A stretch of 64,000 nt of DNA from Bacteroidia bacterium (GTDB lineage Bacteria; Bacteroidota; Bacteroidia; J057), in the NCBI GenBank assembly GCA_041391665.1, contig JAWKNO010000002.1, positions 1,116,001 to 1,180,000 on the forward strand, read 5' to 3'. The notes below the pieces were generated by a model. The model was not told the DNA's origin and made no database searches. It saw only the letters and a program-made list of their open reading frames with translations. The position numbers and the translations under genes are program-made. This document shows positions 15,334-24,340 of this stretch, piece by piece (position 1 is the stretch's first letter; each line of letters starts with the position of its first letter).

Positions 15334-15570
15334 CTTATCGAAAAAATAGGTTGGTGATGAGCCATGTTGCTTGGAGGCAACACAACCTGATAAGTAGAAA
15401 TGTCAACTTTTAATCAGGTACAAAGGGCATGCCCTGTGCACAAAGATCGTTTATTTCTGCATATTTGTCATGTATAATATGCTGTTAAGACAATTTTTCT
15501 TAAAAAACCAGTTGGTTTTCTTGTGTAACATTCAAAACTTGCAACCCGGTTTACAAATAGTAATCAAAAT

Positions 15571-16035
15571 ATGTCCGCAGAATCTGTAGAAATTAAAGAT
15601 GTCGTGGCGCTTGCTGGCGCTCCGGGATTACACAAAATCCTGAAAGCCGACGAAAAAGCCATCGTGGTAGAGTCCATGGACGACCGTAAAAAGCGGCAGT
15701 TGATCAAGGGAAATATGGTGGTAACCAAGCTGATGGATGTCAGTATCTATACCGATGATGACAGTGAGCCCCTGATCAGTGTCCTGAAAAACATCAAAGA
15801 AAAATATGCCGACGGGCTACCCGTAAACAAACTCAGCAGTAAAGATGAGTTGATGAGTTTTCTTGAAGAGGTACTGCCTAATTACGACAAGGAAAAAGTG
15901 TATCCTTCCAATGTAAAAAAACTTGTTTCCTGGTATGAAATTCTGGAGGCTTTTAATGTCAGCCTGGAAGTGAGTACAGAGGAAACTACAGAAGCTACGC
16001 CTGAGAAGGAGGAAGAAACTGCCGCAGAAGAGTAG
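15571..16035 (+). CDS. DUF5606 family protein
   Basis: 154 residues. The N-terminal ~55 residues (VALAGAPGLHKILKADEKAIVVESMDDRKK...) form a small beta-barrel-like domain. They are followed by a conserved helical part (LISVLKNIKEKY...LPNYDKEKVYPSNVKKLVSWYEIL) and a strongly acidic Glu/Thr tail. This matches the DUF5606 family, which is widespread in Bacteroidota; its function is unknown. It ends 4 bp before the DUF2231 gene, suggesting co-transcription. Confidence 0.85.
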   Translation: MSAESVEIKDVVALAGAPGLHKILKADEKAIVVESMDDRKKRQLIKGNMVVTKLMDVSIYTDDDSEPLISVLKNIKEKYADGLPVNKLSSKDELMSFLEEVLPNYDKEKVYPSNVKKLVSWYEILEAFNVSLEVSTEETTEATPEKEEETAAEE

Positions 16036-16039
16036 TATT

Positions 16040-16459
16040 ATGCCTTTTCATCCGCAAACCGTTCATTTCCCGATCGCCTTGCTATATACTGCTTTTGGCC
16101 TCTTTGTCTGGCATGCAGTACGACCGCAGGATTGGGTTACCCGGTCTGCCAATCTGCTTCATGTTTTGGGGCTGGTTGCGATGATTCTCTCGATTTTTTC
16201 GGGAAGACAAGCCGAAAGTATGGTGGAGGTTTCTGCTGAAACCGCAGATATCCTCCAACGCCATGAACTGCTCGGCTATCTTTCCATCTGGCTATTCACG
16301 GGGTTGTGGGTGTGGCAGTTTATCCGCCATGGAAAGATGGGGAGCGTCGGCAAATGGGTGTTTCTTGCCTTATTTGCCGCTTCTTTGGGCGCCATGAGTT
16401 ATGGCGCCCATGAAGGCGGGGTGATGGTGTACCAGTGGGGGATAGGGGTAAGCAAGTAA
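16040..16459 (+). CDS. DUF2231 family membrane protein
   Basis: 139 residues with four transmembrane helices and conserved His motifs: HPQTVHFPIALLYT at the N-terminus, RHELLGYLS in the middle and GAHEGGVMVYQWG at the end. This is the DUF2231 pattern, proposed to be a heme- or redox-related membrane domain. It begins 4 bp after DUF5606 and ends 4 bp before the convergent acyl-CoA dehydrogenase stop, so no terminator fits between them. Confidence 0.8.
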   Translation: MPFHPQTVHFPIALLYTAFGLFVWHAVRPQDWVTRSANLLHVLGLVAMILSIFSGRQAESMVEVSAETADILQRHELLGYLSIWLFTGLWVWQFIRHGKMGSVGKWVFLALFAASLGAMSYGAHEGGVMVYQWGIGVSK

Positions 16460-16463
16460 TCGC

Positions 16464-17666
16464 TTACCGGAAAGCATTTAGTCCCGTAATATCCATGCCT
16501 GTAATGAGCAGGTGAATGTCGTGTGTCCCTTCATAGGTAACCACTGATTCGAGATTCATCATATGCCGCATGATGGGATAGTCTCCGGTAATACCCATGC
16601 CACCGAGAATTTGCCGGGCTTCCCGGGCAATTTTTAAGGCGTTTTCGACATTATTGCGTTTTGCCATAGAAATCTGTTGTGTAGAGGCTTTGCCTTCATT
16701 CATCAGTTGTCCCAGTCTGAGTGCAAGTAGTTGCATCTTGGTGATTTCTGTCAACATTTCAGCCAGCTTTTTCTGGGTAAGCTGGAAGCTGCCGATCGGC
16801 TTTTCAAACTGAATACGCTCTTTCGAATAGGTAAGCGCAGTATGGTAACAATCCATAGCGGCGCCAATGACCCCCCATGAAATACCATATCGCGCCTTAT
16901 CGAGACAACCCAGCGGGCCGCGTAAACCGCTGACATTGGGCAATAGATTTTCTTTGGGTACTTTTACATTGTCAAACACAAGCTCGCCGGTATCTGAAGC
17001 GCGAAGCGACCATTTGTTTTCAATTTTGGGAGTAGTAAATCCTTCCATGCCTCTTTCCAGAATCATCCCATGGATTTTTCCCGCTTCATTTTTTGCCCAT
17101 ATGACTGCAATGTCTGCAAATGGTGCATTGGATATCCAGGTTTTTGATCCGTTCAGCAGATAATGGTCGCCTTCATCGGTGAAGGAGGAAGCCATTCCGC
17201 CAGGGTTTGAGCCAAAGTCTGGTTCCGTAAGACCAAAACATCCCATAAGTTCTCCTGAAGCAAGCAGTGGAAGATACTTCATGCGCTGTTCTTCTGAACC
17301 ATACTTATAAATCGGGTACATGACCAATGAACCCTGTACAGAACACATTGACCGAATGCCCGAATCTGCTCTTTCTATTTCCTGCATGATCAGGCCATAA
17401 GAAATTTCATCGAGTCCGGGACACCCATATTTTTCGGGCAAAGAAGGCCCAAAAAGGCCCAGGGCGCCCATTTCTTTTACCAGGTGTTTCGGACATTCAT
17501 TATTCTGTGCCCATTCATTGATATGGGGAATAATGTGTTGATTCATCCAGTCTCTGACGGATGCGCGGATCAGCTTTTGCTCATCGGTAAGCAGATCATC
17601 CATCATATAATAATCGGGTGCTTCAAAGTTTCTGACGGCCTGCCCTTTATGATTTTCCTTTATCAT
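16464..17666 (-). CDS. Acyl-CoA dehydrogenase, glutaryl-CoA dehydrogenase type
   Basis: 400 residues with full acyl-CoA dehydrogenase architecture: N-terminal helices, a beta-domain (GCFGLTEPDFGSNPGGM, YLLNGSKTWISNAPFADIAVIWAK) and C-terminal helices (QILGGMGITGDYPIMRHMMNLE). The catalytic Glu lies in SVVTYEGTHDIH (~379). The RADSGIRSMCSVQGSLVMYPI segment is typical of glutaryl-CoA dehydrogenase, which makes crotonyl-CoA in lysine/tryptophan degradation with an ETF as electron acceptor. Substrate assignment is by family resemblance. The gene is divergent from the PgpH-like gene. Confidence 0.85.
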   Translation of the reverse strand: MIKENHKGQAVRNFEAPDYYMMDDLLTDEQKLIRASVRDWMNQHIIPHINEWAQNNECPKHLVKEMGALGLFGPSLPEKYGCPGLDEISYGLIMQEIERADSGIRSMCSVQGSLVMYPIYKYGSEEQRMKYLPLLASGELMGCFGLTEPDFGSNPGGMASSFTDEGDHYLLNGSKTWISNAPFADIAVIWAKNEAGKIHGMILERGMEGFTTPKIENKWSLRASDTGELVFDNVKVPKENLLPNVSGLRGPLGCLDKARYGISWGVIGAAMDCYHTALTYSKERIQFEKPIGSFQLTQKKLAEMLTEITKMQLLALRLGQLMNEGKASTQQISMAKRNNVENALKIAREARQILGGMGITGDYPIMRHMMNLESVVTYEGTHDIHLLITGMDITGLNAFR

Positions 17667-17771
17667 GATTGAAAATGAATTTTTATATCAATGAAAACCT
17701 TCAAAATAAGTACATTTGACTTACAAACCCAACTAAAAACAGTGATATGAGTTTGGGTGCTGTGGATAATT

Positions 17772-20018
17772 ATGGTGAACAGCAGGCGAAATATTTTCAG
17801 ATACCGGCGGCTTCGCGATAGCCGATATTTGGTTAGAATGGCTTTTGTGGGGTTATACCTTGTTTTAATGACCCTGATGATGCCTAGATCCTTCCGGTTG
17901 AAGTTCCAGTATGAAGTGGGAAAAGCCTGGCAGGGGGCAGACCTTGTTGCGCCATTTCCCTTTTCGATTTACAAATCTCCTGATAGCGTACAGGCCGAAA
18001 AAATGCGGGTACGACAGGAGGTGCTGCCTATTTTTGTAAAAGATTCTGCAGTTTTTCCGGAGGTTTCCCGAAATATCAGGAAAGAATGGGAAAATATCGT
18101 CGCTCAGTTGGAAAAAATTCGTCAGGCTGATGGGAGCGCAGAAAGTGAAATTCCCGCTCTTTTGGCTGCTTTTAGCCGGCAATATAAAGTTGCCCCTGAA
18201 AAGCTGAATGACAATTACACCAAAGACTGGCAGGAGCGTATGGCTACGGCCAGTGTCAATCTCGCCCGGGAAATTCTGGAAAAAGGTTATATAAACTCAG
18301 TATTGCCTGATTCTATCGGTGATCTGGTTTCTCTTCGTCTGGCACCTGCATATGAAGAATACAGACCCCTGAGCCGCATGCTGCTGGGAGTGGATCCGCT
18401 TAATGATTTTATGAACCGCATTACCCCCTCCGGCAATAATGCGGAGCAGGAACTAATAAAAAGAGTGGTGCTGATGCATATTCAGCCTGATCTGAGATAT
18501 GATGATAAATTGACACAACAGGTGCGCGATGCGCAGATGGCACTGGTGTCTCCTGTCTATGGAAGCATTCAGGAGGGGGAAAGGATTATTTCAAAAGATG
18601 AAATCGTGGATAAGCAGGTGGATGCAAAACTCCGATCGCTGATCCATGAACAAAGCCTGCACATGGGGGGTGAAAATGCAATGAGTATCATCGTCAGTCA
18701 ATTCCTGATTATCCTGGTGATTACTGTCATTTTGCTTTCCTATCTGAGTGTCAACCGGCCGAGGATTTATTTCAACAATGCTAAGCTGGGGCTGATATTG
18801 TTTACGCTCTTGTTGGCGGTGGCCGCAATGGTTGTTTCTACCAAACTCAATGATCTGGCAGAAAGGCTTTCTGATATTATCGGCCCCAATCTGAATCTTT
18901 CCTATATCTATATTGCCCCTGCGTGTATTGTGCCCATTTTTATCACCAACTTTTTTGGTCTTCGCACGGGTTTCCTCTGTAATATTCTGGTGGCGCTTTA
19001 TGGGGGCGTACTGATCCAGCAAGGGCTGGAATTTGTATTTGTTCAGATGATTGCCGGTACAGTGGCTGTTTACAGTCTGCGCAAACTGAGGAAGCGGGAA
19101 ATTTTCTTTTATACACTGGCCTATATTTTCCTCGCATATACTTTGTCTTATATCCTTTTTAATATCTATTCGAAAGGCGATTTTGCGGACATCAACTACC
19201 GGACAATTCTGCTGTTTGTCATCAATGTAGCGATTACGATTATCGCTTATAATCTGATCTTCCTGTTTGAACAGATTTTTGGTCTGACTTCTGACCTCAC
19301 GTACCTGGAACTGCTGGATACCAATCACCCACTATTAAAAGAATTGGCGAGGAAAGCGCCGGGCACCTTTCACCATAGTCTTCAGGTTGCCAATATTGCC
19401 GAGGCAACGATAAATGAAATAGGCGGAAATGCCCTCCTTACCCATGTGGGTGCCTTGTACCATGATGTGGGGAAAATGGTAAACCACAGATTTTTTATCG
19501 AAAATATGTCTGAAGGCCAAAATCCTCATGATCAGTTGAGCTGCGAAGAAAGTACTGCGATCATCATTGGGCATGTAAAAAGGGGGATTGAGCTGGCGCA
19601 TAAATATTCGCTTCCAAGGGAAATCATTGAGTTTATTGAAACGCATCATGGAACCACACGTGTGGAGTATTTTTACCGGATTTATCTACGGGAAAACAGC
19701 TGCGATGCGCCCGAATTTGAGGACAGATTTCGGTATTCCGGGCCCAAGCCCTTTTCGAAGGAAACGGCTGTTTTGATGATTTCTGATTCTATAGAAGCAG
19801 CTTCCCGTGCGATGAAAAACCCCACTCCGGAAAAGTTAAAGGAACTGGTTGATAATGTTATTGATTACAAAATCAAGGATAATCAACTCGAAAACTCCAA
19901 CCTCACCTTCAACGATATCGCAGTCATTCGCAAAGTCATTCACAAACAGTTGCTGAGTATTTATCATTCGAGGATTCAATATCCGGGCAATCCGGTAGGT
20001 GCTGAAAGGAGTGTGTAA
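17772..20018 (+). CDS. PgpH-like 7TM-HD phosphohydrolase (probable c-di-AMP phosphodiesterase)
   Basis: 748 residues from the ATG at 17772; a GTG 15 bp upstream is an alternative. There is one N-terminal membrane helix, then a large extracytoplasmic 7TMR-HDED domain (~60-310), about seven transmembrane helices (~315-510) and a C-terminal HD domain. Its metal-binding residues are visible in TFHHSLQVANIAEA (~533), ALYHDVGKM (~562), IETHHG and a later MISDSIEAASR. PgpH homologues hydrolyse the second messenger c-di-AMP; that activity is inferred by homology. A TACATTTG box at 17711-17718 may be part of its promoter. Confidence 0.85.
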   Translation: MVNSRRNIFRYRRLRDSRYLVRMAFVGLYLVLMTLMMPRSFRLKFQYEVGKAWQGADLVAPFPFSIYKSPDSVQAEKMRVRQEVLPIFVKDSAVFPEVSRNIRKEWENIVAQLEKIRQADGSAESEIPALLAAFSRQYKVAPEKLNDNYTKDWQERMATASVNLAREILEKGYINSVLPDSIGDLVSLRLAPAYEEYRPLSRMLLGVDPLNDFMNRITPSGNNAEQELIKRVVLMHIQPDLRYDDKLTQQVRDAQMALVSPVYGSIQEGERIISKDEIVDKQVDAKLRSLIHEQSLHMGGENAMSIIVSQFLIILVITVILLSYLSVNRPRIYFNNAKLGLILFTLLLAVAAMVVSTKLNDLAERLSDIIGPNLNLSYIYIAPACIVPIFITNFFGLRTGFLCNILVALYGGVLIQQGLEFVFVQMIAGTVAVYSLRKLRKREIFFYTLAYIFLAYTLSYILFNIYSKGDFADINYRTILLFVINVAITIIAYNLIFLFEQIFGLTSDLTYLELLDTNHPLLKELARKAPGTFHHSLQVANIAEATINEIGGNALLTHVGALYHDVGKMVNHRFFIENMSEGQNPHDQLSCEESTAIIIGHVKRGIELAHKYSLPREIIEFIETHHGTTRVEYFYRIYLRENSCDAPEFEDRFRYSGPKPFSKETAVLMISDSIEAASRAMKNPTPEKLKELVDNVIDYKIKDNQLENSNLTFNDIAVIRKVIHKQLLSIYHSRIQYPGNPVGAERSV

Positions 20019-20042
20019 AATATCGAGACCGGTCTCTATTTT
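20017..20042. terminator. Bidirectional terminator between the PgpH-like gene and queG
   Basis: AAAATA...GAGACC/GGTCTC...TATTTT forms a nearly perfect inverted repeat (GAGACCGGTCTC core) with flanking A and T runs, followed by a second T-run at 20047-20055. It lies in the 17-bp gap between two convergent genes and overlaps the end of the first. Confidence 0.65.
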
Positions 20043-20962
20043 CGGTTTTTTTTTAGATTGTCCTGCATTTTCCCCCATTTAATACGGCTCATGGCAGAGT
20101 AGCGTGTGAGTTTTTTGAATGCTTTTTCATCCAACTCCTCCCAGTCTGCGCGATCAAATTGGGTGATATGGTGCAAGGGCTTAAATTCTCCCCCTGGATG
20201 AGGTGTCGAGAAACGGTTCCATGGACAGACTTCCTGGCAAATATCGCAGCCATATGCCCAGCCTTCCAGTTTGTCTTCAAATGAAGCGCTGATATTTTCC
20301 TTCAATTCTATCGTCAGGTAAGAAATGCATCGGGAGGCATCGATTTTATAAGGCTCCAGTGCCTCGGTAGGGCATGCATCGATACAACGTGTGCAAGTGC
20401 CGCAATAGTCCTTGACCGGACCGTCTGCTACTAACTCCAGATCAAGGATAATTTCCCCGATAAAAAACCATGAACCCTTGTGGGGCGTGATAAGATTGGT
20501 GTTTTTACCGATCCAACCTAATCCACTTCGCCTGGCCCATGCTTTGTCCATGACGGGTGCTGAGTCCACAAATACTCTTCCCGGTATTTCTGTTCCGGTT
20601 GTTTCTTCAATAAAAAGAAATAATTCATACAGTTTCTTTTTGAGTACTTTATGATAGTCTTCGCCCCAGGCATAAGTAGAAACTTTGGGCGCATCCTTTG
20701 GTTGGCAGGAGTCTGGCTGGGGGAAATAATTGTGAATGACACTGATCACAGACTTTGCTCCGGGGACGAGCAGACGGGGATCTACCCGTTTGTCAAAATA
20801 GTTTTCCATCCAGGTCATAGTCCCATGCTGTTGCATATTCAGCCATTTTTCCAGATCTCGTGCTTCCTTCTCGAGAAACTCAGCCTGAGAAATACCTATC
20901 ATATCAAACCCCAGCCTGTAGCCCTCTTTTTTGATCAAATGCGTGAGTGTTTCAGTATTCAT
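20036..20962 (-). CDS. queG: Epoxyqueuosine reductase QueG
   Basis: 308 residues from the ATG at 20962, giving MNTETLTHLIKKEG; the longer frame adds 11 residues that are not family-like. It has the QueG layout: an N-terminal cobalamin-binding region with FVDSAPVMDKAWARRSGLGW, then two 4Fe-4S motifs CGTCTRCIDACPTEAL (~186) and CDICQEVCPWN (~237). It catalyses the last step of queuosine formation in tRNA and needs cobalamin. That is noteworthy beside the putative corrinoid receptor at the left edge, although the two are 18 kb apart. The enzyme acts in the cytoplasm. Confidence 0.93.
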   Translation of the reverse strand: MNTETLTHLIKKEGYRLGFDMIGISQAEFLEKEARDLEKWLNMQQHGTMTWMENYFDKRVDPRLLVPGAKSVISVIHNYFPQPDSCQPKDAPKVSTYAWGEDYHKVLKKKLYELFLFIEETTGTEIPGRVFVDSAPVMDKAWARRSGLGWIGKNTNLITPHKGSWFFIGEIILDLELVADGPVKDYCGTCTRCIDACPTEALEPYKIDASRCISYLTIELKENISASFEDKLEGWAYGCDICQEVCPWNRFSTPHPGGEFKPLHHITQFDRADWEELDEKAFKKLTRYSAMSRIKWGKMQDNLKKNRK

Positions 20963-20966
20963 AGAA

Positions 20967-20996
20967 TAAATGTACGTGATAGTTTGGATGGACAAA
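20967..20996 (-). promoter_or_regulatory. Possible promoter of queG
   Basis: Minus-strand TTTG at 20993-20996 and TACATTTA at 20967-20974 are 18 bp apart, close to the Bacteroidota consensus TTTG-N19-TAnnTTTG. The -7 box ends only 5 bp before the ATG, so the transcript would be nearly leaderless. Confidence 0.35.
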
Positions 20997-21051
20997 TAGC
21001 TTTTTTACTAAGTAAGTATTATTTACTTTAGACTAAGTACTTGATTTTGAT

Positions 21052-21600
21052 ATGTGCGTTATGTTTTTGCTTCGTTCATTTTTCGCCGTCCTGCTCATTT
21101 TTTCATTTACCTGCACCATCGGTCAATCGACGATTACAGACCAATTTCCGGGTACGCCTCAGGGAGCCAAACAATTGCTGGATTATATCCTGTCAAAATC
21201 TTTTTCTGAAAGACGTGATATCACCCGTGAGATGAAACCCACCTTATTGGATTGTGAGACGATATTTGAAGGGGATTTAGGTAAAAAAGTATATCGCTAT
21301 CAGCGTAAACTGGACCGCCAGGCGGGCATCGTGATCCAGCCATTGCTAAAATCACAAACGGACATTCTCCTTTGGCATGCGACTACCAGTGAATTGCTTG
21401 AATATTCGGGTGATGCCCAGTATTTTCCTGGCGGATATAAAGAGCTGGCTCATTTTATGAACCCTGGTTTTACCTTTTATCGTTTCAAGTTTATTCAACC
21501 CGGCAGATATCTGGGTAGTGCTTACGATATGCTCATCTATGTCAATGATCACTGGCGAATTATTCACAGGCCCTGGACCGTTCTGGTAGGGCAGTACTAG
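21052..21600 (+). CDS. Secreted protein of unknown function
   Basis: 182 residues with an N-terminal signal peptide (FAVLLIFSFTCTIGQSTITDQ, probable cleavage after GQS or an internal site). An ATG at 21061 is an alternative start. The mature part contains LLDYILSKSFSERRDI and a C-terminal DMLIYVNDHWRIIHRPW, which suggests a small compact domain, but no family is recognised. It stands alone between divergent queG and the ECF sigma gene. Confidence 0.6.
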   Translation: MCVMFLLRSFFAVLLIFSFTCTIGQSTITDQFPGTPQGAKQLLDYILSKSFSERRDITREMKPTLLDCETIFEGDLGKKVYRYQRKLDRQAGIVIQPLLKSQTDILLWHATTSELLEYSGDAQYFPGGYKELAHFMNPGFTFYRFKFIQPGRYLGSAYDMLIYVNDHWRIIHRPWTVLVGQY

Positions 21601-21723
21601 CTAACCATTTGCAGGTTCTCCCGTATTTTGCAAGAGGAATGATAAAAAAATCATTTTCTTAAAATATCCCGCTGGCTTGTCCGTCTATCGGGAAAACAAG
21701 CATAATCTTTTGAGGAGAATGTC

Positions 21724-22281
21724 ATGACCGCCCAGGGTGAGCAGATTATTAAAGAGACCGTAAAGAAGGAAAGAAGCCGTCTGTTGGATTTTATTCGCAA
21801 ACGGGTACCTGACCTGGAAGATGCAGAAGATATCCTGCAGGATGTGTTCTTCCAGTTTGTCAATAGCTTTGATGCGATTGAATCCGTAGATAAGGTGACT
21901 TCCTGGCTGTTTACTGTGGCGCGAAACCGGATCACAGACAGTTACCGGAAAAAGAAGCCCGAAAACTTCAGCCGTAAAATGCAAAGCAGAGAAGGGGAGG
22001 AGTATGAGGAAGACCTGTCTTTGGCGGGGATTCTGAAAGACCTTTCACGCCAACCTGATGCGATGTACGATCGGGGAGTAATTCTTGACGCCCTTGAAGA
22101 AGCGTTGGAAGAACTGCCAGAATTGCAGCGGGAAGTTTTTGTGATGCATGAGTTTGAAGACAAAAGCTTCAAGGAAATTGCAGAATCAACCGGCGTAACG
22201 GTGAACACGGCGCTCTCACGAAAAAGATATGCTGTATTGTACCTGAGAGAAAGGCTGCGGAGTTTGTATGAAGAATTATGA
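21724..22281 (+). CDS. ECF-type RNA polymerase sigma factor
   Basis: 185 residues. Region 2: FIRKRVPDLEDAEDILQDVFFQFV...KVTSWLFTVARNRITDSYRKKK. Region 4: ALEELPELQREVFVMHEFEDKSFKEIAESTGVTVNTALSRKRYAVLYLRERL. Both are complete, as in ECF sigma-70 factors. A purine-rich aggaga sits just before the ATG. Its stop codon overlaps a possible ATG of the next gene (ATGA), implying co-transcription with the His-rich membrane protein, which may be a regulator or target. The signal it responds to is unknown; the His/Cys-rich partner hints at metal or envelope stress. Confidence 0.9.
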   Translation: MTAQGEQIIKETVKKERSRLLDFIRKRVPDLEDAEDILQDVFFQFVNSFDAIESVDKVTSWLFTVARNRITDSYRKKKPENFSRKMQSREGEEYEEDLSLAGILKDLSRQPDAMYDRGVILDALEEALEELPELQREVFVMHEFEDKSFKEIAESTGVTVNTALSRKRYAVLYLRERLRSLYEEL

Positions 22282-22319
22282 CAAACCGCAGATTATGTTT
22301 AACAAAAAATATAAAAGTC

Positions 22320-22769
22320 ATGCATAAGCACGGGAAAAGAAAATTTGAAGGGCACTATAAACACAGAGGCCATTGGGGTGGAGGAATCGTTGGGTTGTTG
22401 ATTTCAGGATTTGTCGTAAAACTATTGTGGAATATCCTGATTCCTTCATTGTTTGGGGGGCCGATCATCGGGTTTCTTCAGGCAATTGGGCTGGTAATTT
22501 TGGGCAAATTTCTTAGTGGTGGAGTATTCCGGCATGGATGCCACCACGGGAGCTGTGGCGGGGGGCACTGGGAGAAGCGGAGAGCCTACTGGCGGGAAAA
22601 AATGAAAGAGAAAATGGAAGGGATGTCGCCCGAGGAGAAGAAAAAATTCAAAGAGGGATTTATGGGTGGAAAGTGGGATGTGAATATATTTGAGGTGGAC
22701 GAGACGGCTGAAGAAACTGACCAGAACGGCCCGGGAAAAGAAGGTGATGAAAAAAATGATCCGGAATAA
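22320..22769 (+). CDS. His-rich small membrane protein downstream of an ECF sigma factor
   Basis: 149 residues from the ATG at 22320; an in-frame ATG at 22278 overlaps the sigma stop and would add 14 residues. A His/Lys-rich N-terminus (MHKHGKRKFEGHYKHRGHW) leads into two hydrophobic segments (~20-45, 50-65), then HGCHHGSCGGGHW, a charged helix (KMKEKMEGMSPEEKKKFKEG) and an acidic tail. The His and Cys clusters suggest metal binding. The helix resembles part of Spy/CpxP-like or heavy-metal-sensor proteins. No family is firmly recognised; an anti-sigma or metal-sensing role is inference from position. Confidence 0.55.
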   Translation: MHKHGKRKFEGHYKHRGHWGGGIVGLLISGFVVKLLWNILIPSLFGGPIIGFLQAIGLVILGKFLSGGVFRHGCHHGSCGGGHWEKRRAYWREKMKEKMEGMSPEEKKKFKEGFMGGKWDVNIFEVDETAEETDQNGPGKEGDEKNDPE

Positions 22770-22778
22770 AAACTGAGT

Positions 22779-22808
22779 TTGTTCTGAATCGGTTAATCCC
22801 TATATTCA
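22779..22808 (+). promoter_or_regulatory. Probable promoter of the glutamate dehydrogenase gene
   Basis: TTG at 22779-22781 and TATATTCA at 22801-22808 with a 19-bp spacer, close to the Bacteroidota consensus. The predicted 5' leader of ~55 nt contains the inverted pair CGTGCG (22811-22816) and CGCACG (about 22841-22846). Confidence 0.5.
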
Positions 22809-22868
22809 AACGTGCGTTTCTGTAAAATTTATTGCAGGGGCGCACGATTTATTTTTTAACCTCACCCC

Positions 22869-24290
22869 ATGAGTAGTAACAAGCATAATTTTGACCTTTT
22901 TGCAGAGGTGTGCAACTTTATAGATGAGGCTGCACGCTATACGGAGTATCATCCGGGTCTGATTGAGCAGATCAAACAACCCAACGCGATCTACAAGTTT
23001 AATTTCCCTATCCGTCGAAAGAAGGGCGTCTATGAAGTGATCAGGGCCTATCGGGTTCAGCATTCGCATCATAAAACGCCCACTAAAGGCGGTATTCGCT
23101 ATGCACCTGATGTCAACGAGTCAGAGGTTACCGGCCTTGCTGCCCTGATGACGTTCAAATGTGCCCTGGTAAACGTTCCTTTTGGCGGTGCAAAAGGGGG
23201 AATCCGCATTGATGCGAGAAAGTATAAAACCTCTGAGCTGGAGCGCATTACCCGACGGTATGCTTACGAACTGATCAAGAAAAACAGTATCGGTCCGGCA
23301 TTGGATGTGCCTGCACCAGACTATGGAACCGGCTCGCGGGAGATGGCCTGGATTATGGATACGTATTCTGCCTTTCACCCGGAATCTGTTAATGCCGGGG
23401 CCTGTGTTACCGGAAAGCCACTTTCCCAATCCGGGATTCGGGGTAGAACCGAGGCTACCGGCCAAGGTGTTTATTTTGGTATTCGGGAGGCCGTAGATGT
23501 ACCTGAAGACATGAAAAAACTTGGGATGAAAACAGGCCTTTCGGATAAAACTGTGATTGTCCAGGGATTGGGAAATGTAGGTTTTTATTCTGCTAAATAC
23601 CTGCAGGAAGCTGGTGCTACCATTATTGGTATTGCAGAGTACGACGGGGGGATTTACAACGCCAACGGGCTGGATGTAATGGCCGTTGATGCCCATAGAA
23701 AAGAAACCGGCTCCATCCGCAATTTCCCCGGCGCGGTGACGCTTGATCATTCCATTGAGTTGCTCGAATATGAATGTGATATTCTGGTTCCTGCAGCCCT
23801 GGAAAATCAGATTACTGAAGAAAATGCACCCCGGATAAAAGCAAAAATTATCGGAGAAGCTGCCAATGGACCCGTTACATCTTCTGCCGCTGCTATGCTT
23901 GCAGATATGGGTGTTGAAGTTATTCCCGATTTGTTTTTGAATGCCGGTGGTGTTACGGTCTCCTATTTTGAATGGCTGAAAAACCTTTCCCGTGTTTCTT
24001 TTGGAAAAATTGAAAAACGGTATGATGCACTCAACAATCAGCGACTGGTGGAGGCTATTGAAGCAGCAACCGGTGGTTCCCTTTCCGATGTAATGCGCAA
24101 AAATATTATCAGGGGTGCCGATGAACGCGACCTGGTTCAGTCCGGGCTGGAGGATACCATGATCAGAGCATTCCACGAAACCCGTGAGAAGAAATTGGAA
24201 AAAGGGGTTTCGACTCTTCGTAAAGCTGCATTTATCAACGCCATTGATAAAATCGCACGCAGTTACATGGATCTGGGAATTTTCCCATAA
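22869..24290 (+). CDS. Glu/Leu/Phe/Val-type glutamate dehydrogenase
   Basis: 473 residues. The catalytic region reads THSHHKTPTKGGIRYAPD-like (QHSHHKTPTKGGIRY), with VPFGGAKGGI and the catalytic Asp in DVPAPDYGTG (~145). A Rossmann NAD(P) domain has QGLGNVGFYSAKYL (~235). It reversibly converts glutamate to 2-oxoglutarate and ammonia in the cytoplasm. The family placement (Glu dehydrogenase rather than Leu or Phe) rests on overall length and motif context. A strong terminator follows 13 bp after the stop. Confidence 0.92.
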   Translation: MSSNKHNFDLFAEVCNFIDEAARYTEYHPGLIEQIKQPNAIYKFNFPIRRKKGVYEVIRAYRVQHSHHKTPTKGGIRYAPDVNESEVTGLAALMTFKCALVNVPFGGAKGGIRIDARKYKTSELERITRRYAYELIKKNSIGPALDVPAPDYGTGSREMAWIMDTYSAFHPESVNAGACVTGKPLSQSGIRGRTEATGQGVYFGIREAVDVPEDMKKLGMKTGLSDKTVIVQGLGNVGFYSAKYLQEAGATIIGIAEYDGGIYNANGLDVMAVDAHRKETGSIRNFPGAVTLDHSIELLEYECDILVPAALENQITEENAPRIKAKIIGEAANGPVTSSAAAMLADMGVEVIPDLFLNAGGVTVSYFEWLKNLSRVSFGKIEKRYDALNNQRLVEAIEAATGGSLSDVMRKNIIRGADERDLVQSGLEDTMIRAFHETREKKLEKGVSTLRKAAFINAIDKIARSYMDLGIFP

Positions 24291-24302
24291 AAGAACAGTA
24301 TC

Positions 24303-24340
24303 AAAAAAGGCGGTCGTATTGGTACGACCGCCTTTTTTTT
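24303..24340. terminator. Strong bidirectional rho-independent terminator
   Basis: GGCGGTCGTA (24309-24318) and TACGACCGCC (24323-24332) form a 10-bp GC-rich stem with a TTGG loop, preceded by six A and followed by eight T. It serves both the glutamate dehydrogenase gene and the convergent gene ending at 24339. Confidence 0.9.

Noticed and set aside
23121..24176. Long minus-strand frame (351 codons) inside the glutamate dehydrogenase gene
   Set aside because: Fully antisense to a complete, motif-rich enzyme gene; its translation has no domain or normal amino-acid composition.
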